From NCBI RefSeq assembly GCF_002951835.1, contig NZ_CP019448.1, forward strand, positions 620,001 to 684,000: a stretch of 64,000 bases of DNA. The letters are read 5' to 3'. This document shows positions 8,343 to 16,091 of the stretch, one piece after another. Made by a program: the position numbers and the translations under genes. This stretch comes from Simonsiella muelleri ATCC 29453. GTDB taxonomy: Bacteria > Pseudomonadota > Gammaproteobacteria > Burkholderiales > Neisseriaceae. Below the pieces are notes generated by a model that searched no databases, was not told where the DNA came from, and worked only from the letters and a program-made list of their open reading frames with translations. Position 1 is the stretch's first letter. Every line of letters begins with the position of its first letter.

Positions 8343-8588
8343 TTAAACGGAGTGGCTTACAGAATTTTCATCATAACGACTGGGCCAGATTTCATGTGGC
8401 TTTAAGCCCAGTGCGTCAGCAATGATTTTCTCACCACGTGGGTATTTGAATTGCAAAGTACTTATTAAAGTATTGGGACTTAGCTCAGCTTCTACGGAAA
8501 ATTTTCGTACAGACTTACCCCGTTTTTTCAGAGCAGCCACAATATCAGCGCGATGCCAATCTCGGTTATCAGCGTTTTTTTGTGTCAT
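8343..8588 (-). CDS. ner: Ner-like DNA-binding regulator
   Basis: An 81-residue protein starting at the ATG at 8588 (a longer upstream frame to 8741 crosses the operator region and is not likely translated). It is a compact helix-turn-helix protein: NRDWHRADIVAALKKRGKSV, FSVEAELSPNTLISTLQ, PRGEKIIADALGLKPHEIWPSRY, all typical of Mu Ner/SfsB. In Mu, Ner lowers transcription of both repressor and early genes by binding between them. Here it lies divergent from the repressor with the shared control region 8589-8731 between. It is intact. Confidence 0.88.
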   Translation of the reverse strand: MTQKNADNRDWHRADIVAALKKRGKSVRKFSVEAELSPNTLISTLQFKYPRGEKIIADALGLKPHEIWPSRYDENSVSHSV

Positions 8589-8650
8589 GTGTTTTACTCC
8601 ATTTACTAAGTTATTTGGCTTAGCGTTTTTACTAAGTGAATGGAACAATA

Positions 8651-8686
8651 CTAAACAAAAAAGATTGTCGCAACTTTTTTGTTTAG
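8651..8686. promoter_or_regulatory. Operator-like perfect dyad O1
   Basis: A 13-bp perfect inverted repeat, CTAAACAAAAAAG and its complement, flanks the 10-bp centre ATTGTCGCAA. It lies between the divergent ner and repressor genes and so is a likely repressor or Ner binding site. Additional ACTAAG/CTTAGT half-motifs lie at 8605, 8619 and 8631, nearer ner. Confidence 0.6.
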
Positions 8687-8687
8687 T

Positions 8688-8720
8688 CTTTTGTTTTAAT
8701 CTGCGACAATTAAACAAAAG
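8688..8720. promoter_or_regulatory. Operator-like dyad O2
   Basis: CTTTTGTTTTAAT (8688-8700) and ATTAAACAAAAG (8709-8720) form an inverted repeat with one extra T, around CTGCGACA. The centre TGCGACA is the reverse complement of the O1 centre TGTCGCA, so O1 and O2 look like two related sites in opposite order. O2 ends next to the repressor ribosome site, suggesting autoregulation. Confidence 0.5.
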
Positions 8721-8731
8721 TGGAGAGTGAT

Positions 8732-9424
8732 GTGAAATCATTTGCGGAGCGATTAACTTTTTTGTGGAACGATGCCAAACCCACTCAAATCGCTAAAGAT
8801 TTAAATTTATCCATCAGTGGGGTATTGCGTATCATTGAAAAAGACACAATCCCTAAAGCAGATACATTGATTTTAATAAAAAAATTAAAGAATTGTGATT
8901 GGGAATGGTTAATGACAGGAGAAGGTGAGCCTTTCCCCAATTCAACTGACAAACCCATTTTTTGGAAAAAGCCAACTGACACAAAAGGCAATGTGATTGA
9001 TATAGAAGAGTTTGTTTTTATTCCATATTATGATATCCAAGCAAGTGCAGGTAGTGGCTTATGGGCAAATGATGAAAAGCAGAAAAACAGCTTAGCTTTC
9101 CGCCGTGATTGGCTAGGCACTTTTGTCAGCAGAAACTTTGAACAACTCTCTGTTATTTCAGTAAAAGGGGACAGTATGTCGGGGGTACTGGAAGACAGGG
9201 ATACCATTTTAATAGACCACACGCAAACCCAACCACAAGACGGTTTATTTGCATTGCGAATTGGTAGTGATGTTTTTGTCAAACGTGTTCAACGCTTTCC
9301 AAATAGCTTATTTATCAAGAGTGCCAATCCTGAATATGAACCTTTTGAAATTAATTTATCAGAAGAAACAGATGAAAGCATAGCAATCATTGGTAAAGTC
9401 GTGTGGCTTGGTCGCCGCATTTAA
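8732..9424 (+). CDS. Phage repressor, HTH plus S24 peptidase domain
   Basis: I choose the GTG at 8732 (230 residues), 6 nt after a GGAG, over the GTG at 8720. The N-terminal ~70 residues form an HTH (KPTQIAKDLNLSISGVLRIIE) and end in WEWLMTGEGEPF, a common phage repressor linker. The C-terminal domain is LexA/S24-like: SVKGDSMSGVLEDRDTILID carries the serine nucleophile and ALRIGSDVFVKRVQRF the lysine. It should keep lytic genes off and self-cleave on SOS induction. It is divergent from ner. The gene is intact although the transposase is not. Confidence 0.88.
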   Translation: MKSFAERLTFLWNDAKPTQIAKDLNLSISGVLRIIEKDTIPKADTLILIKKLKNCDWEWLMTGEGEPFPNSTDKPIFWKKPTDTKGNVIDIEEFVFIPYYDIQASAGSGLWANDEKQKNSLAFRRDWLGTFVSRNFEQLSVISVKGDSMSGVLEDRDTILIDHTQTQPQDGLFALRIGSDVFVKRVQRFPNSLFIKSANPEYEPFEINLSEETDESIAIIGKVVWLGRRI

Positions 9425-9429
9425 AAAAT

Positions 9430-9500
9430 TAAAGCACGTTTAAAAGGTGTTTAAAACCTGATTAAAACGTGCTTAAAATTCTTTAAAAAGCTGATAATTT
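9430..9500. repeat. TTTAAAA repeat block, possible Mu-type prophage end
   Basis: Five or six short repeats of the type GTTTAAAA / TTAAAAC occur about every 10-12 bp. The first and last of the main group form the stem AAGCACGTTT...AAACGTGCTT. The block follows the repressor gene, where the left end of Mu-like phages carries transposase binding sites. It could alternatively be only a terminator for the repressor. The exact end and 5-bp target duplication cannot be set from this window. Confidence 0.4.
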
Positions 9501-9532
9501 TTTCATCAAAATATGTTCATTTTTTCGCATTT

Positions 9533-9724
9533 TTGACAAAAGCTGATGCAACTGGTTTAGCGCGACAAATTGGGCGTGAGCCTTGTATTCATCAAGTGTT
9601 CACGCAAATTGAATCGCGATTTGCACCTATGCAAAAACTATCACTACCCCACAAAACGCACCTTAAGATGGCTTTTGCAGAGGTTTCAGATTGTTTTTCA
9701 GGCTGCCTGAAAGGATTTTATTAG
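9533..9724 (+). pseudogene. 3' fragment of an unrecognised host gene
   Basis: A frame without a credible start encodes ADATGLARQIGREPCIHQVF, QIESRFAPMQKLSLPHK and HLKMAFAEVSDCF, then a DUS-encoded tail and stop. Its amino acid composition looks like real protein, but the frame simply opens out of the prophage end. The simplest reading is that the Mu-like phage inserted in this gene and its 5' part lies beyond the other end of the prophage. I do not recognise the family. Confidence 0.4.
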
Positions 9725-9768
9725 TTAAAATTTAAATAAAATCATATGATTAATTTCATTTTGTGAAT

Positions 9769-9835
9769 TGTCATAAAGTTGTAGCATTTGTTTGCTAGAC
9801 TGAATCATGACCATCAAACAGTCATCATACAGTTC
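9769..9835 (+). promoter_or_regulatory. Possible PhoB-type boxes upstream of the phosphate transporter
   Basis: TGTCATAAAGTTGTAGCA (9769-9786) and CAGTCATCATACAGTT (about 9819-9834) both resemble the Pho-box half-site spacing (CTGTCAT-N4-CTGTCAT). They precede the transporter start at 9856. The match is loose and no PhoB gene is in the window, so this is a suggestion only. Confidence 0.3.
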
Positions 9836-9855
9836 AAAACTTGGAGATTTTAATA

Positions 9856-11487
9856 ATGAAATCCACTGCGATTGCGTCCAATGGTTTGATTCACGAGGGA
9901 CGTCCGAATTTAGACCACAAGCCTAGCAAATTAACCATTTTCACTTTCGTTTCACTGATGATTTTTGGCTTGGGTTACATGATTTACAATTTAACTCATG
10001 ACATTACCGCCACGTTAGAAAGCCCAACCACATTAATTCCTTATGTATTATTAGGTGTTGCACTGTTGATTGCGCTTGCATTTGAATTTGTCAATGGTTT
10101 CCATGACACCGCCAATGCAGTCGCTACCGTAATTTACACTCATTCTTTACCTGCAACCACGGCGGTGGTGTGGTCTGGTTTCTTCAATTTTTTAGGGGTA
10201 TTGGCATCAAGTGGCTTGGTGGCATTTGGGATTATTGCGCTGCTGCCTGTTGAATTGATTTTACAAGTTGGGTCGGCGAGTGGTTTTGCGATGATTTTCG
10301 CATTGTTGATTGCAGCGATTTTGTGGAATTTAGGAACGTGGTTTTTTGGGCTGCCTGCATCGTCTTCTCATACTTTAGTGGGTTCTATTGTGGGAGTCGG
10401 CATTGCCAACGCTTTGTTACACGGTCGTAGTGCAACGGCTGGCATAGATTGGGCGCAAGTGGAAAAAGTGGGGGCAGCGTTGTTGATTTCGCCTATTTTT
10501 GGTTTGGGTTTGGCGGCAGCGGTCTATTTTCTGATGAAAAGATTGTTTGCCAAACGCCCCGAATTGTTTGAAGCTCCCGAAGGCGAACAACCTCCACCTT
10601 TGTGGATTCGTGCATTGTTGATTTTAACTTGTACGGGGGTATCATTTTTTCATGGCTCAAATGATGGACAAAAAGGCATGGGTTTGATTATGCTGATTTT
10701 GGTGGGCGTTGTGCCGATGACTTACGGTTTAAATCACGCGATTTCTACCGAAGAAAGTGCCGAATTTGCCGCTTTAGCGCAAGTAACTGCACAAGAATTG
10801 CGCCAAATTCAAGTACCCAATACCACATTGATGTACGACCAAAGTCGCAATGTTTTGACCACTTATTTACGCGACAAACAAATGAATCCAAATGTTGTGC
10901 CTGCTTTGGCAAACATCATTGAAAATATTGGCGAACAAGCACGCGTTGAACCCGATATCAAACAATGGAACAGCAAAGTAGTGGGCAATATTCGCAACAA
11001 TATGTATTTAACTTCCGAAACCATCAAACATTTAGAAAAAAGCCAACCACAATTGTGGCAAGGTAAAGTCAAAGAAGATGTCGACGCATTCAAACGCAAT
11101 ATGGATAAAGCCACAAAATTTATCCCGACTTGGGTTAAAGTGATGGTGGCGTTGGCGTTGGGTTTGGGGACGATGGTGGGTTGGAAACGCATCGTGGTAA
11201 CAGTCGGCGAAAAAATTGGCAAATCGCATTTGACTTACGCGCAAGGTGCATCGGCAGAATTGGTTGCGGTGTCTACGATTGCGGCAGCTGACGTATTTGG
11301 TATGCCTGTTTCTACCACACACGTTTTGTCGTCTGGTATCGCGGGTACGATGGTGGCAAATAAAGCAGGTTTGCAAAAATCTACCGTGAAAAATTTGTTA
11401 TTGGCTTGGGTTTTGACTTTGCCAGCGGCGATTTTGTTGTCGGGTTCGTTGTTTTGGCTGTTTAGCAAATTGTTTGTCGCTGTTTAA
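9856..11487 (+). CDS. pit: Inorganic phosphate transporter, PiT family
   Basis: A 543-residue membrane protein started at the ATG at 9856, which has TTGGAG 9 nt before it. The two duplicated PiT signatures are present: EFVNGFHDTANAVATVIYTH near residue 80 and FFHGSNDGQKGMGLIML near 265, plus GLPASSSHTLVGSIVGVGIAN and GMPVSTTHVLSSGIAGTM. About ten hydrophobic helices flank a long hydrophilic loop (roughly residues 305-415) in the cytoplasm or periplasm. It would take up phosphate, or metal-phosphate, driven by the proton gradient. It stands alone, with a terminator just after it. Whether it is PitA-like low-affinity or regulated is not decided by the sequence. Confidence 0.92.
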   Translation: MKSTAIASNGLIHEGRPNLDHKPSKLTIFTFVSLMIFGLGYMIYNLTHDITATLESPTTLIPYVLLGVALLIALAFEFVNGFHDTANAVATVIYTHSLPATTAVVWSGFFNFLGVLASSGLVAFGIIALLPVELILQVGSASGFAMIFALLIAAILWNLGTWFFGLPASSSHTLVGSIVGVGIANALLHGRSATAGIDWAQVEKVGAALLISPIFGLGLAAAVYFLMKRLFAKRPELFEAPEGEQPPPLWIRALLILTCTGVSFFHGSNDGQKGMGLIMLILVGVVPMTYGLNHAISTEESAEFAALAQVTAQELRQIQVPNTTLMYDQSRNVLTTYLRDKQMNPNVVPALANIIENIGEQARVEPDIKQWNSKVVGNIRNNMYLTSETIKHLEKSQPQLWQGKVKEDVDAFKRNMDKATKFIPTWVKVMVALALGLGTMVGWKRIVVTVGEKIGKSHLTYAQGASAELVAVSTIAAADVFGMPVSTTHVLSSGIAGTMVANKAGLQKSTVKNLLLAWVLTLPAAILLSGSLFWLFSKLFVAV

Positions 11488-11535
11488 ATTCATGTGAATA
11501 TATGGTTGTTTAAAATAAAAATTGGGTAAAGTGAG

Positions 11536-11571
11536 ATAACGCGTCCAGAATGACTGGGCGCGTTATTTTTT
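11536..11571 (+). terminator. Rho-independent terminator after pit
   Basis: Stem ATAACGCG-CCAG...CTGG-CGCGTTAT followed by six or more T, then a DUS palindrome. Ends the phosphate transporter transcript. Confidence 0.8.
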
Positions 11572-11649
11572 CAGGCTGCCTGAAAAAATATTATGTTAAT
11601 TTGATTAGCCGAATATCATTAGGGGGTATAATCTGCGCTATTTAAAAAT

Positions 11650-11739
11650 ATATGGTCGTTTAAAATGAAAATACGGCTTGTCTGTTGCCTTGTGTACGAG
11701 ATGTACACATGGGTCGCTTTGTCCTATTTATTTTAATTT
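11650..11739. repeat. Correia-like element, copy 1
   Basis: Begins TATGGTCGTTTAAAATGAAAA and ends CTTTGTCCTATTTATTTTAA, an inverted-end layout seen in several other places (12656, 15891, 26880, 48855). The middle holds a GTAC-rich core (TGTACGAGATGTACA) as in other copies. It forms the leader of pyrH. Confidence 0.6.
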
Positions 11740-11778
11740 ACCATGCAGTTTGTTCAAGAAGAAAGAAAGACTATCAAA

Positions 11779-12492
11779 ATGAGCTTAAAATATAAACGTG
11801 TTTTATTAAAATTATCTGGCGAAGCCTTGATGGGAAGCGACCCTTTTGGCATCAATCGTGAAACCATTATGCAAATGGTTCAACAAGTTAAAGAAATTGT
11901 AGAATTAGGAGTAGAAGTCGCCATTGTGGTGGGTGGTGGCAATATTTTCCGTGGCGTGTCCGCACAAGCAGGCAGCATGGACAGGGCAACTGCCGATTAT
12001 ATGGGTATGTTGGCGACCGTTATGAACGCGCTGGCACTCAAAGAAGCTTTGGAAAGTTTGGGTACTAAAGCGCGTGTGCAATCTGCGTTAACCATGCAAC
12101 AAGTTGCTGAAGCGTATGCACGTCCAAAAGCTTTACAGTATTTGGAAGAGGGCAAAGTTGTGATTTTTGCGGCTGGTACAGGCAATCCGTTTTTTACCAC
12201 CGATACTGCGGCTGCTTTGCGTGGCGCAGAAATGCAGTGTGATGTGATGCTCAAAGCCACTAACGTGGATGGCATCTATACCGCTGACCCGAAAAAAGAT
12301 CCATCGGCTACGCGTTATCAATCGGTTACGTTTGATGAAGCAATTAAGAAAAAATTGAAAGTGATGGATTCTACTGCGTTTACCTTATGCCAAGAACGTA
12401 ATTTGAATATTGTGGTGTTTGGTATTCAAAAAATGGGTGCATTAAAAAGTGTGGTTTTAGGCGAAGATGAAGGCACTTTGGTTCATAATTAA
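11779..12492 (+). CDS. pyrH: UMP kinase
   Basis: 237 residues from the ATG at 11779; an upstream in-frame ATG at 11743 is ignored because the family begins with [22 protein letters not shown] kinase makes UDP from UMP with ATP in pyrimidine synthesis and is hexameric in the cytosol. The amino acid kinase fold is clear: KLSGEAL at the N-terminus, [10 protein letters not shown] near residue 55, [16 protein letters not shown] near 140, and [17 protein letters not shown] near 165. Essential housekeeping gene, usually beside tsf and frr; here those neighbours are absent and the gene is flanked by repeat elements. Confidence 0.96.
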   Translation: MSLKYKRVLLKLSGEALMGSDPFGINRETIMQMVQQVKEIVELGVEVAIVVGGGNIFRGVSAQAGSMDRATADYMGMLATVMNALALKEALESLGTKARVQSALTMQQVAEAYARPKALQYLEEGKVVIFAAGTGNPFFTTDTAAALRGAEMQCDVMLKATNVDGIYTADPKKDPSATRYQSVTFDEAIKKKLKVMDSTAFTLCQERNLNIVVFGIQKMGALKSVVLGEDEGTLVHN

Positions 12493-12528
12493 GTCTATTC
12501 CATATATTTAAAGGCAGCCTGAAAAAGA

Positions 12529-12634
12529 TACAGTGGATTGAAATACAATGATACAAGACAACCACGTTCACCACGTACGAATAGTGCATAAGGACGTGAG
12601 CAATGCGTAGCATGACTGTTTCAATTCACTACTA
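12529..12634. repeat. Correia-like element of the GTGGATT type, framed by inverted DUS
   Basis: Starts TACAGTGGATTGAAATACAA and ends TTCAATTCACTACTA, close to the Neisseria Correia ends (TATAGTGGATTAA). The core has CCACGTACGAATAGTGCATA. DUS copies face each other on both sides (12512 and 12639), so the whole unit can fold after pyrH and act as a terminator. Confidence 0.65.
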
Positions 12635-12655
12635 TTTGTTTTCAGGCTGCCTTTT

Positions 12656-12716
12656 GTCGTTGTTTAAAATGAAAAATACGATTGTGTTGTCCTCTTTTTG
12701 TTTTAAACGATTGTAG
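12656..12716. repeat. Short Correia-like element
   Basis: GTCGTTGTTTAAAATGAAAAA and TTTTTGTTTTAAACGATTGTA are inverted ends about 60 bp apart, with most of the usual core missing. Lies in the leader of the SbmA-like gene and could form its hairpin or supply promoter sequence. Confidence 0.5.
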
Positions 12717-12753
12717 TTGAATATGCGTATTTTATGAATGGAAATAAATCATT

Positions 12754-13725
12754 ATGTTTAAGAGTTTTTTTGGGAATAGAAAATGGTGGGCGTGGTCGCT
12801 GGGTGGTTCATTGATTATTTTATTGGCAACTTGGTATCGTGTGGAATTGGACGTACAAATCAATCAATGGTTTGGCGAATTTTATGACACGATTCAACAA
12901 GTTTTGAAAAAGCCCAATAGCATGACGTTTCCTGATTTTATGAAATTATTGCTGAAGTTTGCGCAAATTGCGGGTATTTCCATGATTGTGGCGGTGTTAG
13001 GGGATTTTTTTGGGCGACATTATATTTTTCGTTGGCGCGAAGCCATGACCGAATATTACCAATCTCATTGGGAAAAAGTGCGCCATATTGAAGGCTCTTC
13101 GCAACGAATTCAAGAAGATACTATGCGTTTTGCCAAAATTATGGAAACACTGGGCGTGAGTTTTTTGCAAGCCATTTTAACTTTAATTGCGTTTTTGCCG
13201 TTGCTGTGGGAGTTGAGCAAACAAGTTACGCAAATGCCGTGGATTGGGTATGTTGATCATGCGCTGGTGTATGTAGCATTGTTGTTTTCGTTGGCTGGGA
13301 CGGTGATTTTGGCGGTGGTGGGCATAAAATTACCGGGGTTGGAATTCAATAATCAGAAAGTGGAAGCGGCGTACCGCAAAGAATTGGTGTTGGGCGAAGA
13401 CCATATAGACCGCGCACAACTATCAGTTTTAAAAGATTTATTTGAAGATATTCGCAAAAATAATTATCGTCTGTATTGGCATTATATGTATTTTGATTTG
13501 GCGCGTTGGTCATATTTGCAATTTGCGGTGATTGTGCCATATATCGCGCTTGCACCGAGTTTGTTGATGGGTTTGTTGACATTGGGCACGTTGCAACAAA
13601 TTGTTCGCGCGTTTAATAAGGTGCAAGATTCATTTCAATTTTTGGTGCAATCGTGGACCACAATTGTGGAATTGTTGTCTATTTACAAACGATTAAAAGG
13701 TTTTGAACAACAAATTCGCGGTTAA
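12754..13725 (+). CDS. sbmA: SbmA/BacA-type peptide transporter, short form
   Basis: 323 residues. The match to SbmA is strong along the whole length: RVELDVQINQWFGEFYDTIQ, HYIFRWREAMTEYYQSHWE, RHIEGSSQRIQEDTMRFA, GVSFLQAILTLIAFLPLL, VVGIKLPGLEFNNQKVEAAYRKEL, and the end SWTTIVELLSIYKRLKGFE. The family exchanges protons for Pro-rich peptides, bleomycin and microcins across the inner membrane as a homodimer. E. coli SbmA has 406 residues; this one lacks roughly the first 70-80, including an N-terminal helix. The first residues (MFKSFF) still look like a proper start, so this may be a natural short variant. Confidence 0.85.
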   Translation: MFKSFFGNRKWWAWSLGGSLIILLATWYRVELDVQINQWFGEFYDTIQQVLKKPNSMTFPDFMKLLLKFAQIAGISMIVAVLGDFFGRHYIFRWREAMTEYYQSHWEKVRHIEGSSQRIQEDTMRFAKIMETLGVSFLQAILTLIAFLPLLWELSKQVTQMPWIGYVDHALVYVALLFSLAGTVILAVVGIKLPGLEFNNQKVEAAYRKELVLGEDHIDRAQLSVLKDLFEDIRKNNYRLYWHYMYFDLARWSYLQFAVIVPYIALAPSLLMGLLTLGTLQQIVRAFNKVQDSFQFLVQSWTTIVELLSIYKRLKGFEQQIRG

Positions 13726-13756
13726 TGTGTTTTCAGGCAGCCTGAAAATAAAAAAA

Positions 13757-14194
13757 TCACTCATACATTTGTTTATCGGTGCAATACACGGTTTCTATTT
13801 CACAACGCGCAAACCAGCCAAATTGTTTGCGGCAAGCTTTGCTAGCAAGTTTGGCAACTTTTTGAAATTTCGGATGGATACTGATGACAATATTATCCGG
13901 CGACATCAAACCACGTTTACGCGACCACGCTACCGCCGCACAAGTATCGTGTAATGGGGTGATGGAAAAACAACCAGATTGTCCATTTTTCAATGACTTA
14001 TCCTGCTTACTACAAAATTGTTCTATTTCGGCGCGAGCATCTTCACGGTTATTGTTTTCTTGGGTGGTTTTGGTTTCGGGAACGGTAAGCGGGTCATTTG
14101 GATTATGCCAAAAACCCAAATAGCCATGAGTTTCTGCCACAGCCAATGGCGAAACGGCGCATAAAAGCAAGCAAAAAATACAGCGTATCATCAT
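13757..14194 (-). CDS. Secreted Cys-rich protein, possibly DUF4189-like
   Basis: 145 residues from one of two tandem ATGs (14194 or 14191). A signal peptide is plain: MMIRCIFCLLLCAVSPLAVA with cleavage before ETHG. The mature part has eight or so cysteines in the second half, with DTCAAVAWSRKRG, SIHPKFQKVAKLASKACRKQ and WFARCEIETVYC, which recalls DUF4189-type domains. Periplasmic or exported, function unknown. It is convergent with the SbmA-like gene and follows the lactate permease on the opposite side. Confidence 0.6.
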   Translation of the reverse strand: MMIRCIFCLLLCAVSPLAVAETHGYLGFWHNPNDPLTVPETKTTQENNNREDARAEIEQFCSKQDKSLKNGQSGCFSITPLHDTCAAVAWSRKRGLMSPDNIVISIHPKFQKVAKLASKACRKQFGWFARCEIETVYCTDKQMYE

Positions 14195-14296
14195 TTTATT
14201 GTACTGAATTAAAAACAAATTATACAATAACAGGTAGCCTGAAAACAGCAAATTTGTTTTCAGGCTGCCTGTTATTTGGCTATGGATTATTGTTGA

Positions 14297-15853
14297 TTAC
14301 AACGCCAATGTCGTAAAACAATATACCGTAATTCCCGCAATAATCACATACACCGCTGCATAAGGCATCGCAGAACGCAAGAACGCCCCTTCTTGACCTT
14401 GTTGTTCACACGCTGCAGTAGCAATCGCAATGCTTTGTGGCGAAATGATTTTGCCGCCAGTTGCACCCGCTGTATTCGCTGCTGCCAGCCAAGCTTTATC
14501 CATGCCCAATTGGTCGGCGACAGACGCTTGCAATTTGCCAAACAAAATATTAGATGACGTGTCGCTACCTGTCGCAAACGTACCAATCGCACCCACCAAC
14601 GGCGCAACCAATGGATACAACGTACCCGTTGCATCAACCAAACCTTTGGCAATTACCGCAATCATGCTGCTGTGGCTCATAATCGCGCTCATTGCCACCA
14701 AAGAAATTACCGTAATGCCCGAAGATTTCATTTTAATCAAAGTTTGACCCAAAATTTGGAATAATTTGCTAGCTGATACGCCTTGCACCAAACCACCGAT
14801 GAATGCACCCAAAAACAACATCAAACCCGCATTAGACAACCAACCAAAACTGAATGCTTTGCCTTCGGCATAAATTGGTAAATGAATTTTGCTAACCAAA
14901 GTGGATTTCAAAAACGCACTAATTGGACCAGATAAAGGGCTTGCCATGATGATGAAAAATAAGATAAATCCATATACTGCCCACGCTTTTGCCATTTGTT
15001 TACCTGTAATGACTTTGTCGGCAGGGGTTTCTTTTTTCTCGGTTAATTTGGCGTACAACACGATAAACACAATACACGCAATGCTACCCAAAATTGCAGG
15101 TGTTTCCGCGCCGATAAAATACGCTGACACAAATTGCACCGCCAACGACAAACCACCTACCACAGCTGACAAAATCACGTTTGGCAAGATGTATTTTTTC
15201 GCGGTATCGGTTAAAGTCAAAATCACAAATGGCACAAGGAACATCAGTAAGCCCAATTGAATGACCACATCTCCTGCAATTGCATGAGTTTGTTCAGCGG
15301 TAACTGTTGAACCAAATACTTCTTTTGCTAATGTAATCACTGGAATACCCACCGCGCCAAAGCCTGTCGCCACGCTGTTACCAATCAGTGAAACCAACGC
15401 CGCAAAACGAGGTGAAAAACCCAAACCAATCAAAATCGCCGCAGGAATTGCCACCGCTGTACCAAAACCAGCCATGCCTTCCAGCAAACCACCAAAGCCC
15501 CACACAATTAACAAAACTTGAATGCGTTTATCGCCTGAAATATTGGTAAATTGTTGTTTAATCACTTCGATTTGTTTGCTTTCTAACAATACATTGTAAC
15601 TGAACAACGCCATCAAAATCACGATTAAAATTGGGAATACTGCTTTTAAAATACCTTCCACAAATGCCCAGCCAACATACCCAGCGTTATAGCCTTCGGG
15701 TGGCGTGAACCCCGCCAGATTGGGTACAGCGAAAATCGCAATCAAAACAGCTGACAACACTGCCAGCATCGCACTGTGGTCGCCACGCATTTTGAAGCCA
15801 ATCATCAACACAATCAGCAACAAAATAGGAAAAATAGATAAGAAAATACTCAT
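14297..15853 (-). CDS. lldP: L-lactate permease
   Basis: 518 residues from the ATG at 15853, which has GGAG 7 nt before it (a TTG 12 nt upstream is ignored). About twelve to fourteen membrane helices and the LctP family motifs are seen: WGFGGLLEGMAGFGTAVAIPAAILIGLGF, NSVATGFGAVGIPVITLAK and SGITVISLVAMSAIMSHSSM, then ATGSDTSSNILFGKLQ. It imports lactate with protons. It is read in the same direction as lutB, lutC and lutA, which lie upstream on this strand, but about 240 nt with a repeat element separate it from lutB, so it may have its own promoter. Together they form a lactate uptake and oxidation set. Confidence 0.94.
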   Translation of the reverse strand: MSIFLSIFPILLLIVLMIGFKMRGDHSAMLAVLSAVLIAIFAVPNLAGFTPPEGYNAGYVGWAFVEGILKAVFPILIVILMALFSYNVLLESKQIEVIKQQFTNISGDKRIQVLLIVWGFGGLLEGMAGFGTAVAIPAAILIGLGFSPRFAALVSLIGNSVATGFGAVGIPVITLAKEVFGSTVTAEQTHAIAGDVVIQLGLLMFLVPFVILTLTDTAKKYILPNVILSAVVGGLSLAVQFVSAYFIGAETPAILGSIACIVFIVLYAKLTEKKETPADKVITGKQMAKAWAVYGFILFFIIMASPLSGPISAFLKSTLVSKIHLPIYAEGKAFSFGWLSNAGLMLFLGAFIGGLVQGVSASKLFQILGQTLIKMKSSGITVISLVAMSAIMSHSSMIAVIAKGLVDATGTLYPLVAPLVGAIGTFATGSDTSSNILFGKLQASVADQLGMDKAWLAAANTAGATGGKIISPQSIAIATAACEQQGQEGAFLRSAMPYAAVYVIIAGITVYCFTTLAL

Positions 15854-15890
15854 GGTTATCTCCAAAGTAAGAGGATATGTTAGACTTGTG

Positions 15891-15996
15891 CAGTCGTTTA
15901 AATTAAAAATACTACCGAGTTGTCCGCTTCTTTATGTAACCAGATGTACACGGCGGTTGTAGTCGTCTTGTCCTATTTTTATTTTAAACGGCTATA
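15891..15996. repeat. Correia-like element upstream of lldP
   Basis: CAGTCGTTTAAATTAAAAATA at the left and TATTTTTATTTTAAACGGCTATA at the right are inverted ends, with GATGTACACGGCGG and TCGTCTTGTCC in the core. This is one of the clearest copies of the family. Confidence 0.75.
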
Positions 15997-16028
15997 TATT
16001 AATGTTTTATTTTCTATTTAGAAAAAAT

Positions 16029-16079
16029 ATTTTCAGGCTGCCTGATTCATTATTTTACCAAAAAGGCAGCCTGAAAAAT
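16029..16079. terminator. Inverted DUS pair after lutB
   Basis: ATTTTTCAGGCTGCC and GGCAGCCTGAAAAAT (in opposite arrangement) can form a 15-bp stem with flanking A and T runs, so it can end transcription on either strand. It lies 13 nt after the lutB stop. Confidence 0.6.
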
Positions 16080-16091
16080 GACGGCTATCCA

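Noticed and set aside
8343..8741. Longer start for Ner at 8741
   Set aside because: It would read through the operator dyads and give a non-homologous N-terminus; Ner homologues begin close to the ATG at 8588.
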